NCBI GenBank assembly: GCA_963978905.1
Contig: OZ022261.1
Span: 2,109,992 to 2,173,991 of the forward strand
Reading direction: 5' to 3'
DNA: 64,000 bases
Origin: Trichostrongylus colubriformis
Taxonomy: Eukaryota; Nematoda; Chromadorea; Rhabditida; Trichostrongylidae
The position numbers and the translations under genes are program-made. The stretch's first letter is position 1, and the number at the start of each line of letters is the position of its first letter. The notes under the pieces were generated by a model. The model was given only the letters and a program-made list of their open reading frames with translations, made no database searches and was not told where the DNA came from. Positions 49,001 through 58,234 of this stretch are shown here, one piece after another.

Positions 49001-51155
49001 ATACGACGTAAAAATATGGGTAACAGAGAAACTCTCTATCCGTTCATGTTTCGTTAATCGATACGTAACTTTTTCTTTCCGCCTATTCGTCAGATCGTCG
49101 TCACCTGAATCGACAGTGAGCAATGGCTGATTTTTTCCCAGTTTTTCAGCACAAAACCGGTAATATAAAAAACATAAAAACAAAGAGTGATGGATCCGTG
49201 TTGAATGACCGGAAGTTGCAATCGGTGTTCTAGCACTATGTCTTTGGTTTCACATTGTGACATTGCCCCAATGTAGTGCTTTTTTGTTTCAGCCAAAAGT
49301 TCAAATCTCTTCAAAATATGATCGGCAGATTGATCGCCGCAATTTCATCGAACGTCGCCGTGTGTATGACAATGTATGTTGTGTCAAACCTTCTCTGTCA
49401 TTGTTGGTGTCAGTGAGTGTGTATCGTTAGAATCGCAACGAATCGTCGCGTGACGTGGACGAGTCTGGGCGCCATGTGTAATTCTACAACTTAAACGAGC
49501 TGAATTCGTTTTCCTTCAGTAAGACGCAAGTAGAATTACAAGGGCACGCTTTGGTCGAATATCTTGTAATTTGCAGTTAGGATTCAAGTATATGAATCAT
49601 GGGTAATGCATGAAGAGAGCTCAAGCCGCCTTTCTTACTTCACGTTCGTGCCGGCGTAGCCGCGTTTACAGCCGGCGAGGCAGAGTGGCGCGGGCGGCGA
49701 CCCAGAGGAGGCGCAGCCTTGCCTTGCCGCCGGCACCTCAAAGTGAAATCTTCAGCATTTTCTTAATAGACTATTTTGAAGTCGCTTACAGCTCCCTAGT
49801 TAATATAATGAAGGACTGATCACGCGCCGCGGAGCGATTTTCGTTCATAACGATACACACCCGTGTCATTGTGATTGTCCGCGTGTCGCAGTGTTTTCAA
49901 TGGTATAGAAGAAAGGAACTTTATAGAAGAACGCCTATCCATGCTTTCCTGGCGTTCCACCACCGCCTGCCATTTTCGAAAAGGTCATCTTAAAAATTGA
50001 CGCTGAAAAGGATGACGATGTATGTTGGATTATATGTTTCTGTCTTCAACGTTATCTGTCCATGTGTCAAGTCCTATGTTCTTTTTAACTTTGTATGTCG
50101 TAGTTACGGTATGTTTTCAAACGGATCTGGTCAGGTGGGGAGGAGATTCAGGTTTGTCTTTGAAGACATTAGAAAGTGTTACGTTGGCCGATTGTGGAAT
50201 GTGAAAGCCGAGACGCTATAAGTAATGCAACAGTAGAGAAAGAACTGGATGAAGCGGGCGAGAACGCGAGAAATAGGACCCCCTCTCCACTACTTCTCTT
50301 TCTCTCCTCTGCTTCACTAGCCGCTGAGGATTGGACGCAGACGCCAAGGGGACATGCCACCCAGCCGCAAACGTTGCGTAACTACGCAGCAACTCGGCCA
50401 GTAATGCGCTGCGCCATGAGATTGAGATAAGATCCAAAAGGCGCGCTTTTCAGCGCGAGTTTCGCCACAGATTATCTCTTCGTAATGGCATCTACAGAAA
50501 ACAATTTTCACTTCTGCTTTCCTCCACTGCTCCCTGCCGGTGCCTTCAGGACGCTCGAAAACTCTTTAAAGCCCCTTCCGGTGTCTCAAAGGTAGTGATA
50601 GTTGTAGTTCAGGCCGATTATGAAACGACCGTTATATGTGAAAGCGAGATGCTGAATAGTATGGAAATGAAGAAAAAGGAGGGAAAGTTCCGAAAACCTG
50701 AGAGTAAGACCCTTTACCAACGTTGATTCCGAATTGGGGCGGGCTACGTCAACAAAGGAGGCGGGTCATGTTAAAGGAGGTGGCGGCTGCTGAAAGCAAT
50801 GAATCTCGCAAAGCCCGGGGCGCTTATTTTCATCAGAATTTTCGCTTCATGTACTTTTCCTAGGCATGTAGCTTTCATATGAATGACTCGTGTTAGGAGT
50901 TCTCATTAATCACAATATCCCTACCACTGTTTCTGATTCTACCTATTTCTATAGGAACTTTTGGCTGACCGGTTTTCTAGTTCAGCCTTTTCAGGACTAC
51001 GAATAGAGCAAGAGAACGAAGTCAACGTCTCCACGTCATCGTCACTGTATTCGTCAATCAGTGAATCGCTTTTGCTTTGCCATACTATATTTGACCGCAA
51101 ACGCGTGGAAATGTCGTGTGAAAAACATGTTTGCATATTTTCGAAAATTTTCTGA
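34070..51155 (+). CDS. Troponin T (canonical isoform)
   Basis: Ten exons join in phase: 34070-34092, 36589-36669, 38487-38550, 39521-39724, 41892-42004, 44424-44535, 44610-44765, 47052-47147, 49293-49373 and, less surely, 50955-51155. Together they give about 376 residues, usual for nematode troponin T. The order is: acidic N-terminus (MSGKEDQ, then SEEESLEVEEEQEDE); a long charged helix (EKAMAASKRRQVEEQQYKLQ, then KEEEELKKLKEKQERRRLER); MTAAAFSTATGQGG; NFVIPKK; the conserved DKFGNIVQAKQEMGMTKEQQ; and the C-terminal helix LEAEKYDLEKRHERQEYD with LKELNERQRQVARNNALKKG and the KYDRQIDRR region. Troponin T links the troponin complex to tropomyosin on muscle thin filaments. The acceptor before 41892 (ATATTAAG) is weak. 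C. elegans has four paralogues (mup-2, tnt-2, tnt-3, tnt-4) and I cannot say which one matches. Confidence 0.88.
34100..36528 (+). CDS. Large alternative first exon of the troponin T gene (810-codon frame)
   Basis: An open frame of 2.4 kb starts at ATG 34100, eight bases after the canonical exon-1 end (34092). It is preceded by an in-frame stop at 34091-34093. It ends at a donor (AAGTG then GTGAGA) in phase 2, the same phase in which exon 36589 is entered, so the frame continues into troponin T for about 1178 residues. The product is disordered: Ser/Pro-rich at the start (FSSFSPNLYSPGVYSPSQ), RS-type tracts (SRDYSSRESASGRDS), a short structured-looking piece (EYLSRLLAAHNRVDDLLRSR) and a very basic end (KIRRSKRWIPRWRKKW). 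No known domain was recognised. It could instead be a separate gene sharing the promoter. The MSGKEDQ start upstream would act as a short upstream frame in such a transcript. Confidence 0.7.
36975..37211 (-). CDS. Candidate minus-strand exon nested in a troponin T intron
   Basis: A 78-codon minus-strand frame starts MTVPVRIGHVQTKDGKIAVV and runs through FPLPAPISYSTPFRDPNYDP. Its composition is much more protein-like than its surroundings. It may stop at 36975 or splice at a donor (CG/GTAGTA) near 36980 into a second piece (about 36940-36850, VHGRKGVVCNNSLASAHYCA) that ends at a strong GTAAGA donor. I do not recognise the family. If real, it is a gene nested on the opposite strand. Confidence 0.4.
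   Translation of the reverse strand: MTVPVRIGHVQTKDGKIAVVPVGKSNSAINALYDIHTFETGNSKFPLPAPISYSTPFRDPNYDPRLEDPQPILDRGAR
38208..38394 (+). CDS. Candidate alternative terminal exon within the troponin T intron
   Basis: Follows an acceptor (TTCATTACAG) and reads LVTSVSPFARYLSHVILSSP, then SPVVNDELLKIDLSKQACDD to a TAG. The phase (0) does not fit the upstream exon 36589-36669, which ends in phase 2, so it is not part of the main product. It could belong to an unseen transcript or be accidental. Confidence 0.2.
38632..38925 (+). repeat. tRNA-derived SINE
   Basis: Starts with a tRNA-like region: an A-box-like segment then the B-box-type GGGATCAAATCCCG at about 38676. It continues through a unique body and ends in a short repeated tail (CCTTATCCTTTATCCTTTA). 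A related element seems to lie at 63170-63350. It sits in the intron before the coiled-coil exon. Confidence 0.6.
39060..39310. repeat. GC-rich repeat family D, copy 4
   Basis: Blocks GGGTCCTGTCACGCGATGAG and CGCCTTCGCGACGCC-like inverted halves; ends in three ACACATTAA units (about 39248-39275). Confidence 0.5.
39945..40190. repeat. Palindromic repeat family D, copy 5
   Basis: Ends TGTACCCTAATGTCAGGATG and its complement (CATCCTGACATTAGGGTACA) frame about 245 bp with inverted GC-rich arms around AGTTGACTTCTAATC-like sequence. This copy shows the family's true terminal repeat most clearly. Confidence 0.7.
40545..40750. repeat. GC-rich repeat family D, copy 6
   Basis: TACATCCTTATATCACAATT leads a GC-rich arm with GCGTGAAACGCAGCGCC. 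A weaker inverted half follows around 40690-40745. Confidence 0.5.
41376..41560. repeat. GC-rich repeat family C, copy 2
   Basis: AGGCCGCGTTCATACTCCGA at the left and ACTATGAAGGCGGGCT at the right. The core GGCAGGGCGTGGCTGCGTTC is shared with other family C copies. Confidence 0.65.
42754..43980. mobile_element. 1227-bp palindromic foldback element with TA duplication
   Basis: Two arms of about 532 bases (42754-43286 and 43449-43980) are nearly exact complements around a 162-base loop. Ends are TTGGGTTGAGGAATAAGTCC and its complement, flanked by TA (42752-42753 and 43981-43982), as for the Tc1/mariner group. Each arm holds degenerate tandem units of roughly 160-170 bases, each with a small hairpin GATAGAGC...GCTCTAC. 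It lies in the troponin T intron 42005-44423. No coding capacity. Confidence 0.92.
44945..45080. repeat. GC-rich repeat family C, copy 3
   Basis: GGCGGGGCGTGGCTGTATCG followed by CGCCGGTGCCACTATGCCTC; ends at GTATGAAGGCAGCCTAAGG. Confidence 0.6.
45478..45937. repeat. Palindromic MITE family P, copy 6 (both arms)
   Basis: Best preserved long copy. Left end AAGGAATCGTGCGCGG, right end CCGTGCACGGTTCCTTT. GC-rich inner arms face each other around a short centre. The right arm has a small tandem duplication of AATAAATATATAGGTAATCG at about 45860-45900. Confidence 0.85.
46117..46973 (-). mobile_element. mariner element, 857 bp, internally deleted
   Basis: Inverted ends TTAGGTGTCCACAAAGTTCG and CGAACTTTGTGGACACCCTA with TA on both sides (46115-46116, 46974-46975). 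It belongs to a different mariner subfamily from 15458-16348, as judged by its termini. It lies in the troponin T intron 44766-47051. Confidence 0.92.
46187..46798 (-). pseudogene. mariner transposase, truncated
   Basis: The C-terminal half (46552-46187) keeps WLLWDNARPHEAKDT (second catalytic aspartate) and THPQYSPDISPCDYHTFRSM (third aspartate of DD34D), followed by SLPVRWRRVLGMYGDYI. Upstream, frame 46798-46556 holds a piece reading NGGLALPMETMASKIK and SGKISGVVHYSIL, then a stop. The N-terminal DNA-binding region and the first aspartate block are missing. Confidence 0.85.
47453..47991 (+). mobile_element. mariner deletion derivative, 539 bp
   Basis: Ends TTAGGTTGTTCGGAAAGAAA and the complement, flanked by TA. 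The plus strand near 47755-47830 reads KFQRLKNGNESLDDEEHGSR, the N-terminal linker region of a mariner transposase. The rest is lost. The 167-codon minus frame across it is a shadow. Confidence 0.85.
48218..48458. repeat. Palindromic repeat family D, copy 7
   Basis: The two ends, CAGGGTGTGTACCCTTATGT and ACATAAGGATACATACCCCA, are inverted around GC-rich arms. Confidence 0.65.
48801..49058. repeat. Palindromic MITE family P, copy 7 (mostly right arm)
   Basis: AAAGGAATCGTGGGAACAG joins directly to the second arm; most of the first arm is deleted. Confidence 0.7.
49625..49745. repeat. GC-rich repeat family C, copy 4
   Basis: GTTTACAGCCGGCGAGGCAG and GGCGCAGCCTTGCCTTGCCG match the other copies in reverse. 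Confidence 0.6.
50130..50543. repeat. Family F MITE, worn
   Basis: Contains TTGGCCGATTGTGGAATGTG near 50185, the GC-rich core near 50340, and a right end CTCCCTGCCGGTGCCTTCAG. Confidence 0.6.
50580..50935 (+). repeat. Fragment of the long composite arm (R6)
   Basis: Starts with a family-type terminus (GGTGTCTCAAAGGTAGTGAT) and follows arm R1 through GGAGTTCTCATTAATCACAA to CCTACCACTGTTT, where it stops. It ends 20 bases before the candidate last exon of troponin T. Confidence 0.7.
50947..51145 (-). CDS. Alternative minus-strand exon over the troponin T 3' end
   Basis: On the minus strand a TATTCAG acceptor, an open frame (SKSDSLIDEYSDDDVETLTS, then SPEKAELENRSAKSS) and an AG/GTAGAA donor form a well-shaped exon. 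It exactly overlaps the plus-strand candidate exon 50955-51155. Only one reading is likely real; the minus reading has the more typical composition. Confidence 0.3.
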
Positions 51156-51335
51156 ATACTGTTCTTCACGAGACTGTTTCACTGTGGTTCAAACCGTAAC
51201 CCATTTTTCAAACCCAGAAGAGTTTTCCCTTTGTAAGCTGGATAGGGGAAACCTTCACAGTGTCGAATGTGTGACAATGCAGTCAATGTTGTAATACAGT
51301 CAGCGTCGTTACCATTGTATTTTTATTATTGTTAG

Positions 51336-51341
51336 AATAAA
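51336..51341 (+). promoter_or_regulatory. Candidate polyadenylation signal (troponin T)
   Basis: AATAAA 181 bases after the stop at 51153-51155, on the same strand. It gives modest support to 50955-51155 as the last exon. Confidence 0.4.
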
Positions 51342-51359
51342 TGAAAATAGAATCAGTTG

Positions 51360-53055
51360 TAAAGCTTTAATGGAGGATGGCTCAAGCCCGCTGGCTGTTT
51401 GACTGGAGAAACGTTGACGGGATCAGTGGAAAATGAAACGTCAAGTATGCCATTAAATTTAGGCTCCCGTTTGAGAAGGTGTGGCGTAATCACCGTATTT
51501 CAATGGATACCGTGTCGATACATGGTCAGGGCCTACACGGATAAGCAATTGCAGGTGATTTTCAACCAGAAAAAATCACTGTAAAAATTACCGTTTGGCA
51601 TTTACTGTTATACGGGCCTGGAGACGCTGGGGAAACGCATCGACTGTGGTGAACCGACGAGTTTATTCCAAACATCCTGCAGCGCATTTTCAAAAAATGC
51701 AAATCAAGGCGGAGCTTTTGCATCGTCTTGAACGGGCAGTGCATCAGTACTGTCGATCTGGGTCACCGCGGGCGGGAATTGCAGCGGTGTGCGCGCCAAG
51801 TGTATTTCTGATTCCATTGTGAATTGGGAGCACACCAAAGGAACAAACGCCGGCTCTCGCAAGACTTGACCTAGTTAGAGAGTCCTGACGCACATTCTCT
51901 TGGATACTGCACACTCTACAGCACAAAGCCATAGAATGGAATTTTGGAACGCCCTGAGAAACCATTAAACAAAAAAGATGAAACTGAGGACTTCTTTTGT
52001 GACAAGAGCAGCTGCTTGAGAATTGTATTGATTGCTTTGATCCTCCGTTCCCTTTCAAACGCGGTATTTTTTCAGTATCAAAACCGAACTTTGAATAGTG
52101 TTCAGTACAAAGATTGATTCTCAAGAATTTGTCAGTGAGGGAAATATCCAAGCCGTTGAAGTTGTGATATGCGCTGAGCATGAACTTCGTCATTCTCGAA
52201 AATCGGGAAATTGGGGATAATCGAGGTACTACATATATGGGAAGCACCGCAGGTCAGAAAACTAATGAGTAAAAATGGTTCTTGAGAGGAATAGTGCCCT
52301 AATAAGAGCATCGGTCGGAACCCGATCTGCAGTTCATGCTTTCTAGGGTTATGTGCCAATTAATTGCATTGCGGTAGAAACCAGCTGTATCAGAAAAGAA
52401 AATATCGGAAATCTGTGCCTACTGGAGTTTTCAGCCAACAGTTCCATTCCAGTATCGGATAGATAACTATCAATAAGTAAATGTTGAAGACGTAAATAAA
52501 TAAACGCATAAGCGGTTAAGGAATTAAGTAAATTGGAAAAGAACTAGACAAATAATCAAACAAAAGGATGAAGAAAGTAAAGTAAGCAGATAGATAGGCA
52601 AGTAAGATACAATTAACTTCTATCGCATTCCAGATTTGTGAAACTCGTATGCTTTCGTAATTTTGTGAAGATTAGATTGGGTACTTAGCTTTTTTTTTTA
52701 CAAAAAAAGCAATATTTTACAGTAACTATAGCGTGGACCGTCTCGCAAAAAATCGCCATCCTGGACTGAAAGGAGGCATTTCACTCTTTTTCCAAATGTC
52801 CGCCACTTTTGAAGATGGCCGTTATGTCTCGTCTGGGTTATAGCGAGCGCAAAATGTGAGAGCCTGTTGGTGCAAGGCTCAAAAAAAGTAGGCCTACGAC
52901 ACCTTTTTATTGACACTGTGGCTGCCGGTCTTGACGGTGTTTCGATGGGAGGTGCTGATCCTTGTGACGCAAATGACTTGGTCCTGTTTCTGAGATCTTT
53001 TCAGCCGAATAAACCCGTTCACAGTTAACCCCTATACAGTACTAAACTTATGTTA
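51360..53055. other. Intergenic, one candidate exon
   Basis: At 52723-52843 a TTTTACAG acceptor is followed by a 40-codon frame (NYSVDRLAKNRHPGLKGG, then MSATFEDGRYVSSGL, stop). It enters in phase 2. A micro-exon at 49577-49602 could bridge it to the troponin T exon ending at 49373, but this is weak. A block near 51770-51910 resembles 48655-48780. Confidence 0.3.
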
Positions 53056-53446
53056 AAGGAATCGTTCACGGAAAAAGAACTTTGTGTGATCCATGTAGAG
53101 CCGCATCAAATTTTCACACGAAAAAAGTGAGAATCCGTCCGAGATACAGCTTCTCAAACTGGTGAAGTAGGGGTCGGGCCCTAGTGTAAGCGCCCAGCCC
53201 ATCGTCCGCCACCGTCCGAAATGAAGAACTTGACTCTATACGTAACTTTTTACTCCCACAATGCGTCTCCGACCGCGGCGGGCAATGGGGCGGGCATTTA
53301 ACCTGAGGCCACCACTTTGGGATCTCTAATCTTGGCCGGATTCTTAATTTTTCACTCGAAACCTTGCATGAGGTCCTTATTGGGCGAATACAACATAAAC
53401 ATATGGACGACAGGAGAGCTCATCTCTTTGTGCACGACTCCTTTCA
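53056..53446. repeat. Palindromic MITE family P, copy 8 (both arms)
   Basis: Left end AAAGGAATCGTTCACGG, right end GTGCACGACTCCTTT. Confidence 0.75.
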
Positions 53447-54097
53447 TGTGTTATATGGAAAAAAAGGCTATGATCTCCTTGCAATAGCTCCTGTATTGAC
53501 GCCAGAGAGGTCGCTAAATCATCGGTAATATGAAACTCGTGTAAGTAAGGGAGGAGCTATGTGCAGAATTGCAACCTCTTTTTTGTACATCTCGCTATCT
53601 TCGAATTTTTTTTTCCTCCTTCTACATCTTTCGTAGTGATATGGAGCAGTCTGGAATCCGAAATATAAATACTGGTTGAGATATGAAAGGTGAAGAAGTT
53701 ACTATTTGCAGTTCTTAAATTCTATGAAAATTCCAATTCTTTGCGTATTCTCCATTTATATTGCTCTTTCACAATAATCGATCAGTAAAAGCTCCCACGT
53801 CATAAAATTTGATCTGTCTTCCGCAGCTCTAGCTGCTATTGATTATGATCACCCCCAGTTTTCCTTCGTCTCTGGGCCGTTCTTCAACCTGACTGCTTTT
53901 TTTGTAAAAGAATCGTACAATTAGAATTCTGTTTTTCTTTTCTGTGATGATGTCTTTGACACGTGCTCCTTTGTTGTTTCGTGGACTTCTCATTTGAGTT
54001 CCTAAAGTGCTTCTGACCGGCTCTTTGATGAATTCATGTCCTTTTTGATTCACAAATAGAAAATTTTCGGAACAATTCTCCTTACCAAGCTCCTATT
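53447..54097. other. Intergenic, nothing recognised
   Basis: AT-rich; no exon or repeat border seen. Confidence 0.35.
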
Positions 54098-54175
54098 AAA
54101 GAAATCGTGCGCGGAAAAATGAGTTTCTCTGTTACATATATATTTATGTTGTATTTGCCTAATGAGGCGTTCCCC
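54098..54175 (+). repeat. Palindromic MITE family P, copy 9 (left-end fragment)
   Basis: AAAGAAATCGTGCGCGG and TATATTTATGTTGTATTTGC, then interrupted. Confidence 0.65.
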
Positions 54176-54195
54176 TTCCCGCCACCTATTCTTAA

Positions 54196-54391
54196 AGACA
54201 CCAGGAGGGGGTAATTTTGGCTTACTGTAGAACAGCCGTAGTGTGGACGAGTTTGAGTGGCCGCCATTGCACAAACTCGCCAATTTGACGCCTTGGCATG
54301 ATGCCAAACGAAGATGGTTCTATTATAAATCGGTTTTTTTTCTTTTAGTTTTTACTTTGTTCTTTCTTATATTGTTTCTAGATGCACTTAC
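54196..54391 (+). mobile_element. Truncated F-long TTAA element
   Basis: TTAA at 54192-54195 followed by AGACACCAGGAGGGGGTAAT. It is collinear with 29771-29955, then breaks off at the start of a G-rich palindrome. Confidence 0.7.
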
Positions 54392-54392
54392 G

Positions 54393-54621
54393 GGTCAAAT
54401 AAAGTCGGGGGGGGGGGGGGGAGACGCAAAATTCCCACCCACGTCAAAGCTTCTTTCCCTTCTTAGGGTTAGGCTAGAGCAGATGAGTCCTATGCTTTGA
54501 CAGATGCTTTTTAATGTGGCAGGAGGGGTATCAATTTTAGCCTAAGCCTAGTAAGGGAAAGGAGCTTCGACGTCGACGCAAAGTTGCGTCTCCCCCCCCC
54601 CCCCAACTTTATTTGACCCTT
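54393..54621. repeat. Inverted repeat with poly-G/poly-C ends
   Basis: GGGTCAAATAAAGTC plus a run of about 14 G on the left, and a run of about 12 C plus AACTTTATTTGACCC on the right; inner AGACGCAA and TTGCGTCT also pair. A roughly 229-bp MITE-like unit. Confidence 0.75.
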
Positions 54622-54964
54622 CTGAGATTTTCAGGTATAGAAATGCACAATTAAGAAGATTCATAAGTTAACAAGTAAAATATGTCACTAGAAAACAGTC
54701 TAAAGAGGAAATAATTCAAATAAATCACATCAGGCCGAAGACAAGCTTTAAAATAAACGAAGCGTGGCTTGGCCATGGAAGCTTGCAGTTCGGACGGAAG
54801 CGCGCCCTGGGGGCGAATAGCGCCCTATGGCGCGTTTTTCAACGCCGGTTTCGTTACACATTGTATCTACCGAACCCATATGTTTGTTTTCAGACGCCAT
54901 TGTTTTTGTAAACGTTATTCCGCCCTTGCCTGCCTCCCGGTGCCTTTAAAAGGCGCGGGTTGGC

Positions 54965-56345
54965 ATAAAGCGAGTGGCAGCAGTTGAAGAAGTCAGCTCT
55001 AATAAAACCCAGCGGGCACTCTTTCTCATCGGGGATTTCGCCACATTTAGTCTTCTTGGACCCCTAAGTTTCATTTGTGAGAATCAATTGAGTTCTCATA
55101 CCCACATCACTCCTACCAGAGAGACGCTCGATTCTATCGTGACCCACATCGCGATGCCGCGCATTGCGTCGCGTGCGGCACACTGCGCAGCAGGTAACGC
55201 GTCGAGTCACGTTTAGACGAGGGTTAACTTGTACATCTTTCAACAGTTTCAGGAGATATCACAAAGTTCACAGAAAAAATGGAGAAAATGAAAAGAAAAA
55301 AGCGTTTCAATAACGATTCGACTGAAAGGAGCGACAGCTTCTAACGCTCCAGCTATTGTAGATAGATGTTGTAAGTAGATAGGTCAAAAGTTACTTCACG
55401 TATTTTACCGCCTGAACTAATTGGTTAAACATCTCATGTATAACAAGTGGCACGGAATAAGCTTATCGGACTGCATCATTTTGTTCTTGCATCATTTTCT
55501 TTCATTTTCACTTTCTTCTAATTCTAGCATTTCGCCGGACTTCGACTAAATTCATACCACCCTCCATAAACATGGAAAAGCATCGGCCATTACCTGCTAA
55601 GGGACGCTGGATTTTCGTGACCCGGCAGCCCAGCGTCGAGCAGTGCGCCGCACGCGGCGCGGCATCCCGATCTGGGTCACGATAGAATCGACATACACCC
55701 CTCCTACCACTGTCCTTAAGCTTTCGTCGCATATACCCGTCAGATATACACGCGAACAAAATTGGTACAAGAGGCGTAGAGCGACTTCGCTGCACTTTTC
55801 TCGCTTTCGTTTGGTACGGTGTAACGTACACACGGCGGGTTTGAACAGCGCGTTTAATACACGCGATTACTGTCAGCACATCCTCTACCGTTGTGGTGTG
55901 GAAAAGAGGTCGAAATTCACAGCGACTCACGAAGAAGGCCTTTCAGGGGATGAAGCGGTTTTTGAAAACGGTTTTCTGCATCATGTGGGGGTACATACAT
56001 TAAACATATAACTATCCTTCATTTTCCTGAGGGACCCTACAAATGCCAGAAAAGGAGTCGATGGTTCGCTATTTTTACTATTTTTGCACGACTTTTGCAA
56101 GACTATTTTTGCAAAATTTGGATTTACAGTTTTTGGGTTCGTAAATATTTGGATATGAATATGTTCAATACTCACTTCGAGAGCATCAGATCACACCTCG
56201 TTATTATTTTTTAGTGATTTTACCGGTTCCATTATTTGAGCCTGCCAGTGCTCATGAAGCACAAACGAGACATTTTCGCTTTGAACGGTTTTGATATTCG
56301 TACTCAGAGGGTCGAACTGCCCTTAATGATGAGTTTCCATCCCAA
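54965..56345 (+). repeat. Long arm R3 with an insertion
   Basis: Collinear with arm R1, apart from a foreign block at 55119-55700. The left end is lost at a family F terminus (CCGGTGCCTTTAAAAGG, about 54938-54952). Confidence 0.75.
55119..55700 (+). mobile_element. 582-bp insertion with 9-bp target duplication
   Basis: CTCCTACCA occurs at 55110-55118 and 55701-55709, and arms R1/R6 are uninterrupted at this point. Inner inverted repeats of about 80 bp (TCGATTCTATCGTGACCC and its complement) flank a unique centre. A 9-bp duplication is typical of Mutator-like elements. The centre holds a lysine-rich frame (DITKFTEKMEKMKRKKRF) after a TTTCAG acceptor and another splice-acceptor-led frame at about 55527 (FRRTSTKFIPPSINMEK), so it may also carry captured sequence. 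Confidence 0.65.
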
Positions 56346-57027
56346 TCGAGATTTCGCCCTGAATCGAAAATTTTACCTGGGCACTGGTATACCTTCGACT
56401 GCACCTTTGACCAATTAGACGACGTTATCACATGTTGGGAAATCCCGATTGCTTGTCTTGTTTGATGCTTGGTAGGTGAAGTTATAGCGATAGGCATTTA
56501 CGCTCAGCATATTCCATCGATTTTCAGCGATTTTGTTAGTTATTCATTTTCACAAATAAAAAGGGCACCAGCACCCATAGCCCAACATACTGTCTCGGAG
56601 TTAGGGCCAAAATTTGGATATGGCTGGAAATGTGTTCTCAAGGGTAATCCTCTCTTCTAAATTCCTTCCTTTCCTAAAATGAACGAGGATCTCCTAAATT
56701 GGTACTCATTTCCGTTGAATTATCGAGAAATGCGGATGAAATACGCTCAATGCGTGCCAGCTGGAGGCGCTATATGTAGATGACTCTCAAGGCAACTACG
56801 CGTCGATTAAGGCACAGGGCGCGGCAGTCGCTTTAGGACACACCACACACGTGCAAAATCCTACCTCAATCACCCCATATTCTGCAGTAAATACTCGGTC
56901 CTTTGGGGACAATAAGAGACAACAGCATTTGATCGCAGTGAATTTCACACCGTGGTATGACTTGACTGAGAGTGCTATCCTCTCCACATGGAAGTTGCGT
57001 GACCATAAACTTGTAAATTTGTCCCAA

Positions 57028-57315
57028 TTATTTTGGTTTACCGCCAAACATTTGAGAAGTAAGGTTTGTCTGTGTAAGCGTATCTGGAAAACCAGAAAGT
57101 CCAGGCTCTCCCTCGCTGTGGGATATCCGGGTTGGCCAGGTTGTCCAGTCAGTCCAGCATCTCCTTTCAGTCCTGGAGCACCAGACACAGACAGTTCTCG
57201 TTGGCCGTCTATCCAGTCCAGGATTGTCTCCTTCTTCACCAGGCATTCCAGGAAAGCTGGGATGTCCTGGTTCTCTTTTCGGTCCAGGTTCCAGGAAGGC
57301 CATTCAGACCTAGAA
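57028..57315 (-). pseudogene. let-2: let-2-like collagen IV exon fragment B (copy 2)
   Basis: Minus-strand counterpart of 11194-11515. It reads [20 protein letters not shown] and, in a shifted frame, GPKREPGHPSFPGMPGEEGD. Frameshifts disable it. It shares the disrupted order of copy 1 but differs by many substitutions. Confidence 0.75.
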
Positions 57316-58234
57316 TGAAAAGCCTGTTAAAGTAAGAAATCAAGTGATTGCAGATTTGTGAGTTTCGAAAGCGAATTTCTGTGCTAATCTTTCATCTCTT
57401 TTATGTCATGATAAGTCGGCGCGTAGATACATTTTTAACCTCCAATTGCGGCCTGGCTACTGATGCTACGACCCTATGGAAGGAGGTAGAAAATGAAGAT
57501 ACAGACTTGTATAGCCCTATCAGTTCACACCGCAGTGAACATAGAGAATATACTGCTCATTTTTTGCAGCATGGTCCATCATAACATGCCATTCAATTGA
57601 GAAGGGCATAGAAGTGGTTTGTTGAGCGAATTTAGCACGAAATTTGGTGCATGCAAAGCATTTACCCACACCGTCACTTGTAATAGCATGAAAAGTCTGC
57701 AGACGCGCTGCGGCTGCCACGACTCCATCGCCAGCACATGAGGTGGTGTCGCACGCGTCAGATCACGTGACAGACGTCGCGGAGGTACCCAACCTAACTT
57801 TTTCAAGAGCGCAAAACTAGAACTTCATAGAAAACCAAAACAGTTCCATCCCTTGGTTGCTGAGTAATAGGTATGTAGTCTGAGGGCATATACCAAATGA
57901 CATTGCAGTTCGGCAATATTGGAGGTTTTGAGAGGGGGGCTCGCAATAAAAATTGATGTGTTTGTTGAACTTTGATAAGACACCATTAACGTCGGTACAA
58001 AAAGAGAAGGCTAATTGACATCTAAAAATGAGGTTATCAAAAAGTTTTAAGATATCTCGCCGTTGTCACCCGCTCCGTCACATCATCGCCTCGATAGAAG
58101 CGATATTCCCTCTCGTTTTCGGTGCTGCACACATCTGCCTTATTCCCCACCTATACCCCAACCATAAGCCAGAAAGACTTAAAATTAACGCCATCGTCAC
58201 TGGATTTAGGGATGGATAGAGTGTTTTATTATAA

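Noticed and set aside
55508..55930. 140-codon minus-strand frame
   Set aside because: Crosses the border of a transposon insertion, so it is a chance fusion of repeat arm and inserted sequence.
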